Part shown: piece by piece, positions 18,399 through 27,142 of the stretch
Position numbering within the stretch: position 1 is the first letter of the stretch
Layout of the letters: every line of letters begins with the position of its first letter
Source: Sulfuricurvum sp.
Lineage (GTDB): Bacteria > Campylobacterota > Campylobacteria > Campylobacterales > Sulfurimonadaceae
Assembly: GCF_023229695.1 (NCBI RefSeq)
Contig: NZ_JALNYS010000002.1
Span: forward strand, 148,339-212,338
Reading direction: 5' to 3'
DNA length: 64,000 nt
Made by a program: the position numbers and the translations under genes
Notes under the pieces: generated by a model
Told to the model about the DNA's origin: nothing
What the model saw: the letters and a program-made list of their open reading frames with translations, nothing else
Database searches by the model: none

Positions 18399-18926
18399 AT
18401 GATGATACTAGGGATCGATCCGGGGACACGTAATTGCGGTTATGCCATCGTCATGATTGAGGGACAAAAGATCCGTTTGATCGAAGCGGGATTAATCAAA
18501 ATTAAAAGTGAAACACTCCAATATCAGATTCCGCAGGTGGTTGAAGCGTTGGAACAGATTTTTAGAACGCATACGATCGATGAAGTAGCGATGGAAGATA
18601 TTTTTTATGCCCATAACCCGAAAACGGTGTTAAAACTGGCACAGTTTCGCGGAGCAATTACCCTCAAACTTTTGCAGGAACACGGAATGTTTGCCGAATA
18701 TACGGCGTTGCAGGTGAAAAAAGCGTTAACGGGTAAAGCCAAAGCGGCCAAAGAACAGGTGGCATTTATGGTGAAACAGATTTTAGGGATTACAAAAGAG
18801 ATTAAGCCGATGGATATTACCGATGCGATGGCAGTAGCGATTACCCATGCCCAAAGAGTGAAGTTGGAGAAAAATAAGCGCGGTGTAACTGCGCGTGGGC
18901 ATTCTGCCGAAGATGAGAGCCGTTAA
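18399..18926 (+). CDS. ruvC: Crossover junction endodeoxyribonuclease RuvC
   Basis: Holliday-junction resolvase. Catalytic acidic residues are visible in ILGIDPGT (Asp near residue 6), AMEDIFY (Glu) and MDITDAMAVAITH (Asp pair). About 175 aa, normal for RuvC. ATG at 18399 is chosen over the in-frame GTG at 18393 because AGGAG at 18389-18393 would overlap that codon; 18402 is an equal alternative. The C-terminal ~20 residues are polar and probably disordered. Confidence 0.95.
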   Translation: MMILGIDPGTRNCGYAIVMIEGQKIRLIEAGLIKIKSETLQYQIPQVVEALEQIFRTHTIDEVAMEDIFYAHNPKTVLKLAQFRGAITLKLLQEHGMFAEYTALQVKKALTGKAKAAKEQVAFMVKQILGITKEIKPMDITDAMAVAITHAQRVKLEKNKRGVTARGHSAEDESR

Positions 18927-18932
18927 GCAAAT

Positions 18933-19433
18933 GTGAATAGTTTCACGTTTGTAGGTTCGAAACCGAAGATATTGTACGAAGTACTATCGTAGGAAAGCGT
19001 TAGCGTAGTCAATCGGGACTTGTTCCGATGACGTATCAAAAATAAGTAATAAGCGACCGACACACCAGGAAGGTCGCTCGGCCGAAAGTGTATCGAAAGA
19101 GTCTTAGAGGGGCTTAATTTTTTTCAATTGATGATAGGGTTAAGACTTAATACCCCTCTGTTTTAATAATCTGCGAAATCCCTTGCGTATCTTTAAAAAC
19201 AGATCAAAAATCTGCTCAATTTTTCAACATTCACACTGTGAGTGAAATGTGAACAAAATGTGAGGCGAATCCCCCTCATAATGGTGTGAATCCATTTAAA
19301 TTCAGAAAATATTTATCTAAAATAGAACTGAATTTCATTGTTGAAAACTCCGCAAACTCCCTATTTCAGGGAATTGCATCAATTTTAAATGATTTAAATA
19401 ATTTTTAAGTTTTTATTTCAAAAAGTTATTCAC
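18933..19433. other. oriC-type region downstream of ruvC: DnaA boxes plus AT-rich tract
   Basis: The roughly 600-bp gap before olsF holds seven TTCAC/GTGAA cores: an inverted pair at 18933 and 18942, a group at 19230, 19242, 19249 and 19286, and one at 19429. Between 19290 and 19440 the sequence is strongly A/T-rich (runs such as TTTAAATGATTTAAATAATT), a candidate unwinding element next to the box group. The layout suits a bipartite Campylobacterota origin. No ORF with good coding character is seen here. Confidence 0.6.
18986..19078. other. Hairpin-rich non-coding segment of unknown role
   Basis: Between the two DnaA-box groups lies a stretch with stems ATCGG...CCGAT (about 19012-19029) and AGCGACC...GGTCGCT (about 19052-19078). 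It also contains AGCGTTAGCGTAG (about 18996-19008), a word shared with hairpin repeats near 52211 and 61701. It may be a degraded repeat element or a small structured RNA; I see no promoter or terminator that decides. Confidence 0.3.
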
Positions 19434-19525
19434 ATTTTTGAGATGATTACGGAGGGGTAATCAAACCGTAATTGATTTGAAATGGTTATTCTCTACCATA
19501 TACCATCACATTCAGGAGAATGAAA

Positions 19526-21247
19526 ATGGTGAGTATCGAATATATCCTAAAAAAAGAGTATCCAAAATTATTTGAATATCCTGATCTTATTTCAAAAAGC
19601 GTTGTCAAAATTTCACAGTGGATCGTTCATGAAAATTCGATTAATCGATTTATGGCAATGCATGAACAAAAAACCGGTTTGGCATTTATTGACGCGGCTC
19701 TGGAACATTTAAATGTATCGTATAAAATCAACAATCGTCAAGTAGAAAATATACCGGCCATCGGAAAAGTCATTATCATCGCCAATCATCCTCTCGGTGC
19801 GTTGGATGCCCTTTCTCTCATTCAAATGGTGTGCCACGTCCGACAAGATCAAAAAGTGAAAATTGTTGCCAACAAGATGCTCTCCTCCATACCGCAGCTC
19901 AAAGAATTTTTAATCAGTGTCGATAACATGAATGAAAAAGTCTCAAAATACGCATTACGACAAATTGATACGGCATTGCGCGCAGAAGAGGCGGTTATTT
20001 TTTTTCCGAGCGGAGAAGTTTCGCGAGGGGGGATGTTCGGACTCAAAGAGGGGGCGTGGAAAGGGGGATTTGTAAAATTTGCCAAACGCAATAACGCCCC
20101 CATCCTCCCCATTTTTATCCGGGCAAGAAACAGTTCGCTGTTTTATACCGCATCATGGATTTACAAACCGTTGGGGACATTGCTGCTCAGTCATGAGATG
20201 TTTGCCGCACGCAATCGGGTTTTTGATATGACAATCGGCAAACTGGTGAGCGAAAAAGCGTTAAACGATTTTAATCTGACCGATAAACATCATGCAAAAC
20301 TTTTTCGAAAACATCTGCTTCGAATCGCAAAAGGGAAAGTGGGGATCTATCCTACCGAATGTTCGATCGCCCATCCGGTATCGCGGCAAGATATCCGTGC
20401 CGAATTAAAATTCGGTGAACGGATCGGTACGACAAGCGATAACAAACACATTTATTTGATTGAACATGAAAATGCTCCCAATCTGATTAACGAAATCGGG
20501 CGCTTGAGAGAGTACTCGTTTCGAAAAGTGGGTGAAGGGAGCGGAAAGGCAAAAGATCTGGACGAATACGACCGTTATTATCATCACCTCGTTTTATGGG
20601 ACGATGAAGCGCTGGAAGTGGTAGGGGCTTATCGTATCGGTGAATGCGGATGGATCCTTTCATGGCTGGGACAAGAGGGACTCTATCTGAGTGATCTGTG
20701 TGATATCAATGAACGGTTTGATCCGATTTTAGAAGATGCGATTGAATTGGGACGCAGTTTTGTGCAACCGAAATATTGGGGAACGCGGGCACTGGATTAT
20801 CTATGGCAGGGGATCGGTGCGTATCTGAGTCATAATCCGCACATCAAATACATGATCGGGCCGGTAAGCATATCGGGGAGTTATCCGAAACATGCACAAG
20901 AAGCGCTGGTCTATTTTTACAATCTTTATTTCGGATCGGATCACAGTTATCTGAAAGCAAAATCACCCTATCGCCTCTCTGACTTCGTAGAGGCGGAATT
21001 TGGAGAACTTTTTTCCGGAAATAATTACACTGAAGATTTTAGAGTGCTGAAGGATTATCTTAAAACGTTTGACGTTGCGGTTCCAACCCTTTATAAACAA
21101 TACAGTGAGTTGTGTGAAGAGGGGGGTGCTCAATTTATCGATTTCGGGATCGATGTCGATTTTAATAATTGTATCGACGGATATATTTTGGTAGAGATAG
21201 CAAAAATAAAAGCGGTAAAACGGCAACGCTATATACAGGCTGTTTAA
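19526..21247 (+). CDS. olsF: OlsF-like bifunctional ornithine-lipid acyltransferase
   Basis: Membrane-associated enzyme expected to make ornithine lipids, phosphorus-free membrane lipids. The N-terminal half is a PlsC/lysophospholipid acyltransferase-type domain: NHPLGALDAL (HX4D-like) near residue 90 and FFPSGEVSRGG near 160. The C-terminal half resembles OlsB-type (GNAT-like) N-acyltransferases: EIGRLREYSFRKVGEGSGKAKDLDEYDRYY and GPVSISGSYP. The fusion and ~573 aa match OlsF. ATG at 19526 is chosen because AGGAG (19514-19518) is 7 nt upstream; the ATG at 19520 is too close. Separation of the two activities between halves is family knowledge. Confidence 0.85.
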   Translation: MVSIEYILKKEYPKLFEYPDLISKSVVKISQWIVHENSINRFMAMHEQKTGLAFIDAALEHLNVSYKINNRQVENIPAIGKVIIIANHPLGALDALSLIQMVCHVRQDQKVKIVANKMLSSIPQLKEFLISVDNMNEKVSKYALRQIDTALRAEEAVIFFPSGEVSRGGMFGLKEGAWKGGFVKFAKRNNAPILPIFIRARNSSLFYTASWIYKPLGTLLLSHEMFAARNRVFDMTIGKLVSEKALNDFNLTDKHHAKLFRKHLLRIAKGKVGIYPTECSIAHPVSRQDIRAELKFGERIGTTSDNKHIYLIEHENAPNLINEIGRLREYSFRKVGEGSGKAKDLDEYDRYYHHLVLWDDEALEVVGAYRIGECGWILSWLGQEGLYLSDLCDINERFDPILEDAIELGRSFVQPKYWGTRALDYLWQGIGAYLSHNPHIKYMIGPVSISGSYPKHAQEALVYFYNLYFGSDHSYLKAKSPYRLSDFVEAEFGELFSGNNYTEDFRVLKDYLKTFDVAVPTLYKQYSELCEEGGAQFIDFGIDVDFNNCIDGYILVEIAKIKAVKRQRYIQAV

Positions 21248-21250
21248 TAG

Positions 21251-21281
21251 ACTTCTTGCATAACCTTGCTATGCAAGAAGT
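21251..21281 (+). terminator. Terminator-like hairpin after olsF
   Basis: A perfect 12-bp stem ACTTCTTGCATA (21251-21262) / TATGCAAGAAGT (21270-21281) with a 7-nt loop begins 3 nt after the olsF stop and runs into TTT. It is the first of a series of palindromes up to 21465. Confidence 0.65.
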
Positions 21282-21285
21282 TTTC

Positions 21286-21380
21286 TGCCTCGAAGAGGCA
21301 AGCTTTAGCGCCATAGCGGCTAGCGTAGTGCTTTGGGCTTTGCTCAAAGCACGTTTAAAAGAGAGTTCTGCAAGAACTCT
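21286..21380. repeat. Series of short perfect palindromes
   Basis: Three further hairpins follow the terminator: TGCCTC-GAA-GAGGCA (21286-21300), GTGCTTTG...CAAAGCAC (21328-21352) and AGAGTTCT-GCA-AGAACTCT (21362-21380). Each stem is perfect and each has a different sequence. No coding frame is credible here. The region is between convergent genes. Confidence 0.6.
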
Positions 21381-21389
21381 AATAAAAAA

Positions 21390-21460
21390 ACTGATGTTAC
21401 CCACCCCCTGAAGCTACCCGTATCTTTCGGATACGGGAGATTACCAACCTTATACGTATA
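21390..21460 (-). repeat. Internally deleted copy of the 146-bp MITE-like repeat
   Basis: Reverse-oriented relative. It starts with ACTGATGTTA, like the reversed end of the full copies, then jumps to CACCCCCTGAAGCTAC and the 8-5-8 hairpin CCCGTATC / TTTCG / GATACGGG (21417-21437), ending near GAGATTACCAACC. About 70 bp of the middle is missing, and the far terminal repeat is not clear. Confidence 0.6.
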
Positions 21461-21486
21461 TACCGTTAAAGATTGACGCTATAGTG

Positions 21487-22404
21487 TCAGTGATCAACAT
21501 TCATCGCTTCAAAACACTCTTTGACAAAATCTTTTTCCGACTCAATGCGATACACCTCATTTTCATACTCAAATTCAAGCGACTGGGCGTGAAGCAATAG
21601 ACGTGTCGAACCGCTTTTTTTCAGTCGTTCTTGAGCGCTCAACTCTTTTTTTATAAAACGGACGATCTCCTCTTCTTCAGGGCCGTAGACCGGATCGCCG
21701 ATGATCGGATGATTCACGTGAAACAAATGAACCCGTATCTGATGGGTGCGCCCGGTTAACGGCGATGCCTCTACCAACGTCATATCGTGTTCGGGAAAAT
21801 AACGGAGGGGTTTGATAATCGTATGAGCTTTTTTCCCTTCGGGATGAACTTTGACCACCATACTGATTAAAAGGTTAGGATGATCGTTTCGAAATAGGGG
21901 TTCATGAATGTCAAGAGATTCACTCAAATGACCTTTGACCAGTGCAAGATAGCGTTTGGTTATAGCGCGTTGTGAGAATAACCGTTTTAAAACAGCCTCG
22001 CTTTTTTTGTTGCGTGATACTAAAACCAAGCCGCTTGTTTCCTGATCGATACGATGGGTTGCGTTAGCATCATCTCCAAACTGATGTTTGATCTCATCGT
22101 TCAGCGTATAGGGGGAGAGGCGGCTGTGAGGATGGACACTCAAACCGCTCGGTTTGTCATACACGGCAAAGTCGTTAGTGACAAACATCGGTTTGAATCC
22201 TTGGGTAGAGGGCTCAAAACAGATGAACTCACAATCACCCTCAATGTATCCGAATTGATCACACATAACGGTACCGTTTTGGGACAAACGGCCTCTGGCA
22301 ATCAGACGTTGTCCTTCGCTGCGGGTTAGTCCTAACTCATCCATCAAAAAGGTGAGGGCCATTTGATACTTAGGCGAATGAAGTTTTTTAGTAATGAAAG
22401 GCAT
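21487..22404 (-). CDS. RluA-family pseudouridine synthase (copy 2 of a tandem pair)
   Basis: Isomerises uridine in rRNA or tRNA. An S4-like N-terminal region (LGLTRSEGQRLIARGRLSQNG, ~15-45) precedes an RluA-type catalytic domain with AVYDKPSGLSVHP, HRIDQETSGLVLVSRN (catalytic Asp) and GRTHQIRVHLFHVNHPIIGDP. The start is placed at 22404 (MPFITKKLH) by alignment with the adjacent paralogue; the longer frame from 22437 overlaps it. It lies 5 bp after the paralogue's stop. Target site unknown. Confidence 0.88.
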   Translation of the reverse strand: MPFITKKLHSPKYQMALTFLMDELGLTRSEGQRLIARGRLSQNGTVMCDQFGYIEGDCEFICFEPSTQGFKPMFVTNDFAVYDKPSGLSVHPHSRLSPYTLNDEIKHQFGDDANATHRIDQETSGLVLVSRNKKSEAVLKRLFSQRAITKRYLALVKGHLSESLDIHEPLFRNDHPNLLISMVVKVHPEGKKAHTIIKPLRYFPEHDMTLVEASPLTGRTHQIRVHLFHVNHPIIGDPVYGPEEEEIVRFIKKELSAQERLKKSGSTRLLLHAQSLEFEYENEVYRIESEKDFVKECFEAMNVDH

Positions 22405-22409
22405 GAAAA

Positions 22410-23324
22410 TCATTTCGCTTTCATAGCGTCGAAACACTGTGTAATAAAATCTTCTCTGGATACGATATGGTATGGATTATCGCCATAGGTAAATTCAAGC
22501 GAATGGGCATGGAGTAAAAGGCGTGATGCTCCGGTATTGGCATACCGTTCTTCTGCCGACATCTCTCTGTCTAAAAAACGGACGGCATCGTTTTCATCTT
22601 GATTATAGATAGGATCGCCGACGATAGGATGTTTCACGTGAAACAAATGAACCCGTATCTGATGCTGCCGTCCGGTATAGGGGGAAGCTTCGACGAGGGT
22701 GGTGTCGGTTTCCGGAAAATAGTGCAGAGGCTTAATGAAGGTGCGAGATGCTTTCCCCTCCGGATGAACCCGTACGATCATACGTATGACAGAATCGGGG
22801 TCTTCACGCCGCAATAGCGGCTCTTGTATATCGAGCGGCTCTTGTAGATGCCCTTTGATTAGTGCGAGATAGCGTTTGGTGATTTGGCGCTCTTCAAACA
22901 TCATTTTTAAAATCCGCTCGGATATTTTGTTGCGTGCGGCTAAAACCAAACCGCTCGTCTCTTGATCGATGCGATGGGTGATATTGGCCTCGTGGCCGAA
23001 ACGGTGTTTGATCTCATCATTGAGCGAATAAGGGGTGTGACGATTTTGAGGGTGGACAAGCAATCCGCTTGGCTTATCATATACGGCAAACTCTTCCGTT
23101 ACAAATGTCGGTATCAGACCGAATGAAACAGGTTCAAAACAGATAAAATCAAAATCTCCTTCGATATACCCCGCGTTATTGGACATGACAATACCGTTTT
23201 GAGAGAGTCTCCCTTTGGAGATGAGCCGCTGCGCTTCGCTTTGGGTTATCCCTAGCTCTTGGATTAAAAATAAAAAAGCTTTTTGTCGCGTAGGGGCATG
23301 AAGCTTCTTGGTAATAAAGGGCAA
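22410..23324 (-). CDS. RluA-family pseudouridine synthase (copy 1 of a tandem pair)
   Basis: Close relative of the downstream gene along its whole 304 aa, sharing the start MPFITKKLH and most motif sequences (S4-like region; AVYDKPSGLLVHPQNR; HRIDQETSGLVLAARN; GRQHQIRVHLFHVKHPIVGDP). In Campylobacter jejuni a single gene of this type sits beside purB, as I recall, so the pair looks like a local tandem duplication followed by divergence. The two may modify different uridines, or one may be redundant. Confidence 0.9.
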   Translation of the reverse strand: MPFITKKLHAPTRQKAFLFLIQELGITQSEAQRLISKGRLSQNGIVMSNNAGYIEGDFDFICFEPVSFGLIPTFVTEEFAVYDKPSGLLVHPQNRHTPYSLNDEIKHRFGHEANITHRIDQETSGLVLAARNKISERILKMMFEERQITKRYLALIKGHLQEPLDIQEPLLRREDPDSVIRMIVRVHPEGKASRTFIKPLHYFPETDTTLVEASPYTGRQHQIRVHLFHVKHPIVGDPIYNQDENDAVRFLDREMSAEERYANTGASRLLLHAHSLEFTYGDNPYHIVSREDFITQCFDAMKAK

Positions 23325-23418
23325 TTTAATTCCTTTTTAGGGAGGGTTGGATAGACTAAAAATATAGTTTAAGCGCGATATCTAAAAGCGCATTTTAGCA
23401 TACTAAGGAAAGCAAATC

Positions 23419-24747
23419 ATGGTAGATCGTTACGCCAGAGAAGAGATGAAATCCAAATGGAGCATCCAAGCAAAATATCAAGCATGGCTTGATGTTGAAA
23501 AAGCGGTTGTACAGGCATGGAACAGATTGGGACTTATCCCGGATGAGGACGCAGAGAAGATCGTAAAGAATGCGGGATTCAGTGTTGAACGGATTGATGA
23601 GATCGAAGCGGTAACGAAACATGACCTTATCGCGTTTACGACATCGGTATCCGAAACTCTCGGAGAAGAGAGCCGTTGGTTTCATTACGGCATGACCTCT
23701 TCGGATACGGTCGATACGGCAGTGGCTCTTCAGATGCGTGATTCTCTTGCATTGATTATCGATGATGTCAAAATGGTGATGGAATCGATCAAGAAGCGCT
23801 CAGAAGAACACAAGATGACGTTGATGGTAGGGCGCAGCCACGGTATCCACGGTGAACCGATTACGTTTGGCCTCGTGTTAGCGGTATGGTACGATGAGAT
23901 GGCACGCCACCTAACAAACCTGGAACAAACGATGGAGGTCATTGCCGTCGGTCAGGTATCGGGGGCAATGGGGAACTTCGCTCACGCACCGTTAGAGCTT
24001 GAAGAATATACATGTGAAGCGTTAGGGCTTAAAGCGGCTCCCGCTTCTAACCAGGTTATACAGCGTGACCGTTATGCCCGTTTGGCAAGCGCGTTGGCCC
24101 TTCTTGCCAGTTCGATCGAAAAATTTGCCGTGCAGGTACGTCATTGGCAACGTACGGAAGTCTACGAGTGTGAGGAATATTTTTCCAAAGGGCAGAAAGG
24201 GTCATCCGCAATGCCACACAAACGTAACCCTATTTTGACCGAAAACATCACCGGTTTGGCCCGTATGGTTCGTGCCTATGTCGTTCCGGCGATGGAAAAC
24301 GTCGCGTTATGGCATGAGCGCGATATCTCCCACAGCTCGACGGAACGTTTTTGGTTGCCGGACAGCTTTGTCACGTCCGATTTTATGCTCCACCGTTTTA
24401 ACAGCGTTATCGCCAATCTCGTCGTCTATCCGGAAAACATGATGCGTAACCTCAACCTAACGGGCGGTTTGGTTTTCTCTCAGCGGGTACTGTTGGAGCT
24501 TCCGCTTAAAGGGGTAAGCCGTGAGGATGCCTACCGTATCGTTCAGCGTAACGCGATGAGAGTGTGGGAAGGGTTGCAACAGGGGAAAAGTGCCGTCAAC
24601 GAAAAAGGGGAGAGCCTCTATCTTCAGTATTTGTTGGATGACGAAGAGCTGGGGCAAAGTTTGAGCGAAGAGGCGATTCGCGAATGTTTCAATTTTGATT
24701 ACTACACGAAAAATGTAGACCGTATTTTTGCCAGAGTATTCAAATAA
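23419..24747 (+). CDS. purB: Adenylosuccinate lyase
   Basis: Cleaves adenylosuccinate and SAICAR in purine synthesis. The 442 aa have the fumarase/ASL motifs: MTSSDTVDTA, GRSHGIHGEPITFG with catalytic His, and the signature loop GSSAMPHKRNPILTE. It is followed 28 nt later by nrdA, as in other Campylobacterota, linking purine and deoxynucleotide supply. Confidence 0.97.
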   Translation: MVDRYAREEMKSKWSIQAKYQAWLDVEKAVVQAWNRLGLIPDEDAEKIVKNAGFSVERIDEIEAVTKHDLIAFTTSVSETLGEESRWFHYGMTSSDTVDTAVALQMRDSLALIIDDVKMVMESIKKRSEEHKMTLMVGRSHGIHGEPITFGLVLAVWYDEMARHLTNLEQTMEVIAVGQVSGAMGNFAHAPLELEEYTCEALGLKAAPASNQVIQRDRYARLASALALLASSIEKFAVQVRHWQRTEVYECEEYFSKGQKGSSAMPHKRNPILTENITGLARMVRAYVVPAMENVALWHERDISHSSTERFWLPDSFVTSDFMLHRFNSVIANLVVYPENMMRNLNLTGGLVFSQRVLLELPLKGVSREDAYRIVQRNAMRVWEGLQQGKSAVNEKGESLYLQYLLDDEELGQSLSEEAIRECFNFDYYTKNVDRIFARVFK

Positions 24748-24775
24748 TCCAAAATAGAAGTTCAAAGGGAGAAAG

Positions 24776-27142
24776 ATGCTAACCATTATCAAACGTAACG
24801 GCCGACGTGAGCCGCTCGATATTACCAAAATTCAAAAATATACCTCTGCCGCCGTCAAAGGGCTTGCCAATGTATCCCAGAGCGAATTGGAAGTGGACGC
24901 ACAGATCCAGTTTCGTGACGGAATTACGAGCAATGAGATTCAGCATACGATGATCAAAACCGCTGTCGATAAAATTGATATTGACAGCCCTAACTGGACG
25001 TTTGTCGCATCACGCCTTTTTCTTTACGATTTGTACCACCGAGTCAACGGATTTACGGGTTACAGCAGTTTAGAGAGTTATTTTGAACGCGGCGAGACGG
25101 AGGGGCGTATTCTTCTGGGATTAAAAGAGAAATACGATCTGAGCGATCTCGACAAATACATCGTCCCCGAACGGGATCTGGAATTTAACTACCTTGGGGT
25201 TAAAACCCTTTATGACCGCTATCTGATCAAAGACCGCAATGGCGACCCGATCGAATTGCCGCAGCATATGTTTATGGCGGTTGCGATGTTTTTGGCGCAA
25301 AATGAGACGGACGCTCAGGGATGGGCCAAAAAATTCTATGATATGATCTCCAAGTTTGAGGTGATGCTGGCAACCCCTACCCTCTCGAATGCACGGACGA
25401 CACGTCACCAGCTCAGTTCGTGTTACATCGGTTCAAGTCCCGATAACATCGAAGGGATTTTCGATGCCTACAAAGAGATGGCCCTCCTCTCCAAATTCGG
25501 CGGCGGGATCGGCTGGGACTGGACGCAGGTACGTGCAATGGGATCGTTCATCGACGGCCATAAAAACGCCGCCGGCGGAACGGTGCCGTTTTTGAAAATC
25601 ACCAATGACATCGCGATCGCAGTCGATCAGCTGGGGACCCGTAAAGGGGCAATCGCCGTTTATCTTGAACCGTGGCATATGGATGTTAAAGACTTTCTGG
25701 ATATCAAGAAAAACTCCGGTGAAGAGCGCCGTCGTGCCCATGACCTCTTCCCTGCCCTATGGATCAACGATATTTTTATGAAGCGGGTTATCGAAGACGG
25801 TATCTGGACGATGTTCGACCCGTTTGACGTGAAAGATCTCTCCGAATTGCACGGGGCGGCATTTGAAGCGCGTTATCTGGAGCTAGAACACGATAAGAGC
25901 GTCGTTAAAGAGCATACAAAAGCGAAAGATTTATGGAAAAAAATTCTCACCAGCTATTTTGAGACGGGGAGCCCGTTCCTGTGTTTCAAAGACAGTGCCA
26001 ACCGTGCCAACCCGAATGACCATTTTGGGATTATCCGCAGTTCGAATCTGTGTACCGAGATTTTTCAAAACACCCAGCCGAACCACTATCGGACGAAGAT
26101 TAAATTTGAAGACGGCAGTTTCCTGACTTACGAAGAGGATGAAAGGGTCCGTGTCGACAGCGGAATCGAAAAACCGGCAAAAAAAGTGACGGCGCTCGAT
26201 TCAATCGGGGGGCGTCAAATCTATATCGTCGAAAAAGAGAAAATCGACGGAGCGACGGCGGTATGTAACCTTGCTTCGGTTAACCTTTCGCGTGTGAATA
26301 CGAAAGAGGATATTGACCGGATCGTTCCGGTTGCAATCCGTGCCCTTGATAATGTTATTGATCTGAATTTCTACCCTCTCGAAAAAGTGAAGCGGACCAA
26401 CATGCGCAGCCGCGCGATCGGTCTGGGGGTCATGGGGGAAGCGCAGATGTTGGCGGAACAAAAAATCGTTTGGGGGTCGCAGGAGCATTTCGACAAGATC
26501 GATGAAGTGATGGAAGCGGTGAGTTATAACGCGATTAAAGCGTCCAGCGATCTTGCCGTCGAAAAAGGGTCGTATGCCGAATTCGAAGGGTCCAAATGGA
26601 GCCGAGGTATCCTCCCGATGGACCATGCGACGGCAGAGGTACGAAATCTCGTCGATCGCGGCGGATTGTTCGCCCCCAATTACGAATGGGATGTTCTACG
26701 TGAAACCATCAAAAAACAGGGGATGCGTAACGGTTACCTGATGGCGATTGCACCGACGAGTTCGATTTCGATCCTCACCGGGACTACGCAGGCGATCGAG
26801 CCGGTATACAAGCGCAAATGGTTTGAAGAGAACCTCTCGGGACTCATCCCCGTGGTTGCACCGAAACTGAGCCCGGAAACATGGGGATACTACACTCCAG
26901 CCTACGATCTCGATCAGACCATCCTCGTCAAAGCGGCGGCCATCCGTCAAAAATGGATCGATCAGGGGCAGAGCCTCAATATCTTTATCACCCTCGATAA
27001 AGCGAGCGGAAAGTACCTGAACGACATCTACATGACGGCTTGGAAACTGGGTCTCAAATCGACCTATTATCTCCGTTCCCAGTCACCGGAAGCGAAGAAC
27101 GATACTGCCGATCGGACGATGGAGTGTGAAGGGTGCCAGTAA
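24776..27142 (+). CDS. nrdA: Class I ribonucleoside-diphosphate reductase alpha subunit
   Basis: Catalytic large subunit, 788 aa. N-terminal ATP-cone (IIKRNGRREPLDITKI, ~1-90), active-site cysteines in SSCYIGSSPDNI, SSNLCTEIF (thiyl radical position) and AVCNLASVNLSRV, and the redox-shuttle tail ending ECEGCQ. The beta subunit nrdB is in the same window but 6 kb away on the opposite strand (32924-33943). Its last codons overlap a small unknown ORF. Confidence 0.97.
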   Translation: MLTIIKRNGRREPLDITKIQKYTSAAVKGLANVSQSELEVDAQIQFRDGITSNEIQHTMIKTAVDKIDIDSPNWTFVASRLFLYDLYHRVNGFTGYSSLESYFERGETEGRILLGLKEKYDLSDLDKYIVPERDLEFNYLGVKTLYDRYLIKDRNGDPIELPQHMFMAVAMFLAQNETDAQGWAKKFYDMISKFEVMLATPTLSNARTTRHQLSSCYIGSSPDNIEGIFDAYKEMALLSKFGGGIGWDWTQVRAMGSFIDGHKNAAGGTVPFLKITNDIAIAVDQLGTRKGAIAVYLEPWHMDVKDFLDIKKNSGEERRRAHDLFPALWINDIFMKRVIEDGIWTMFDPFDVKDLSELHGAAFEARYLELEHDKSVVKEHTKAKDLWKKILTSYFETGSPFLCFKDSANRANPNDHFGIIRSSNLCTEIFQNTQPNHYRTKIKFEDGSFLTYEEDERVRVDSGIEKPAKKVTALDSIGGRQIYIVEKEKIDGATAVCNLASVNLSRVNTKEDIDRIVPVAIRALDNVIDLNFYPLEKVKRTNMRSRAIGLGVMGEAQMLAEQKIVWGSQEHFDKIDEVMEAVSYNAIKASSDLAVEKGSYAEFEGSKWSRGILPMDHATAEVRNLVDRGGLFAPNYEWDVLRETIKKQGMRNGYLMAIAPTSSISILTGTTQAIEPVYKRKWFEENLSGLIPVVAPKLSPETWGYYTPAYDLDQTILVKAAAIRQKWIDQGQSLNIFITLDKASGKYLNDIYMTAWKLGLKSTYYLRSQSPEAKNDTADRTMECEGCQ

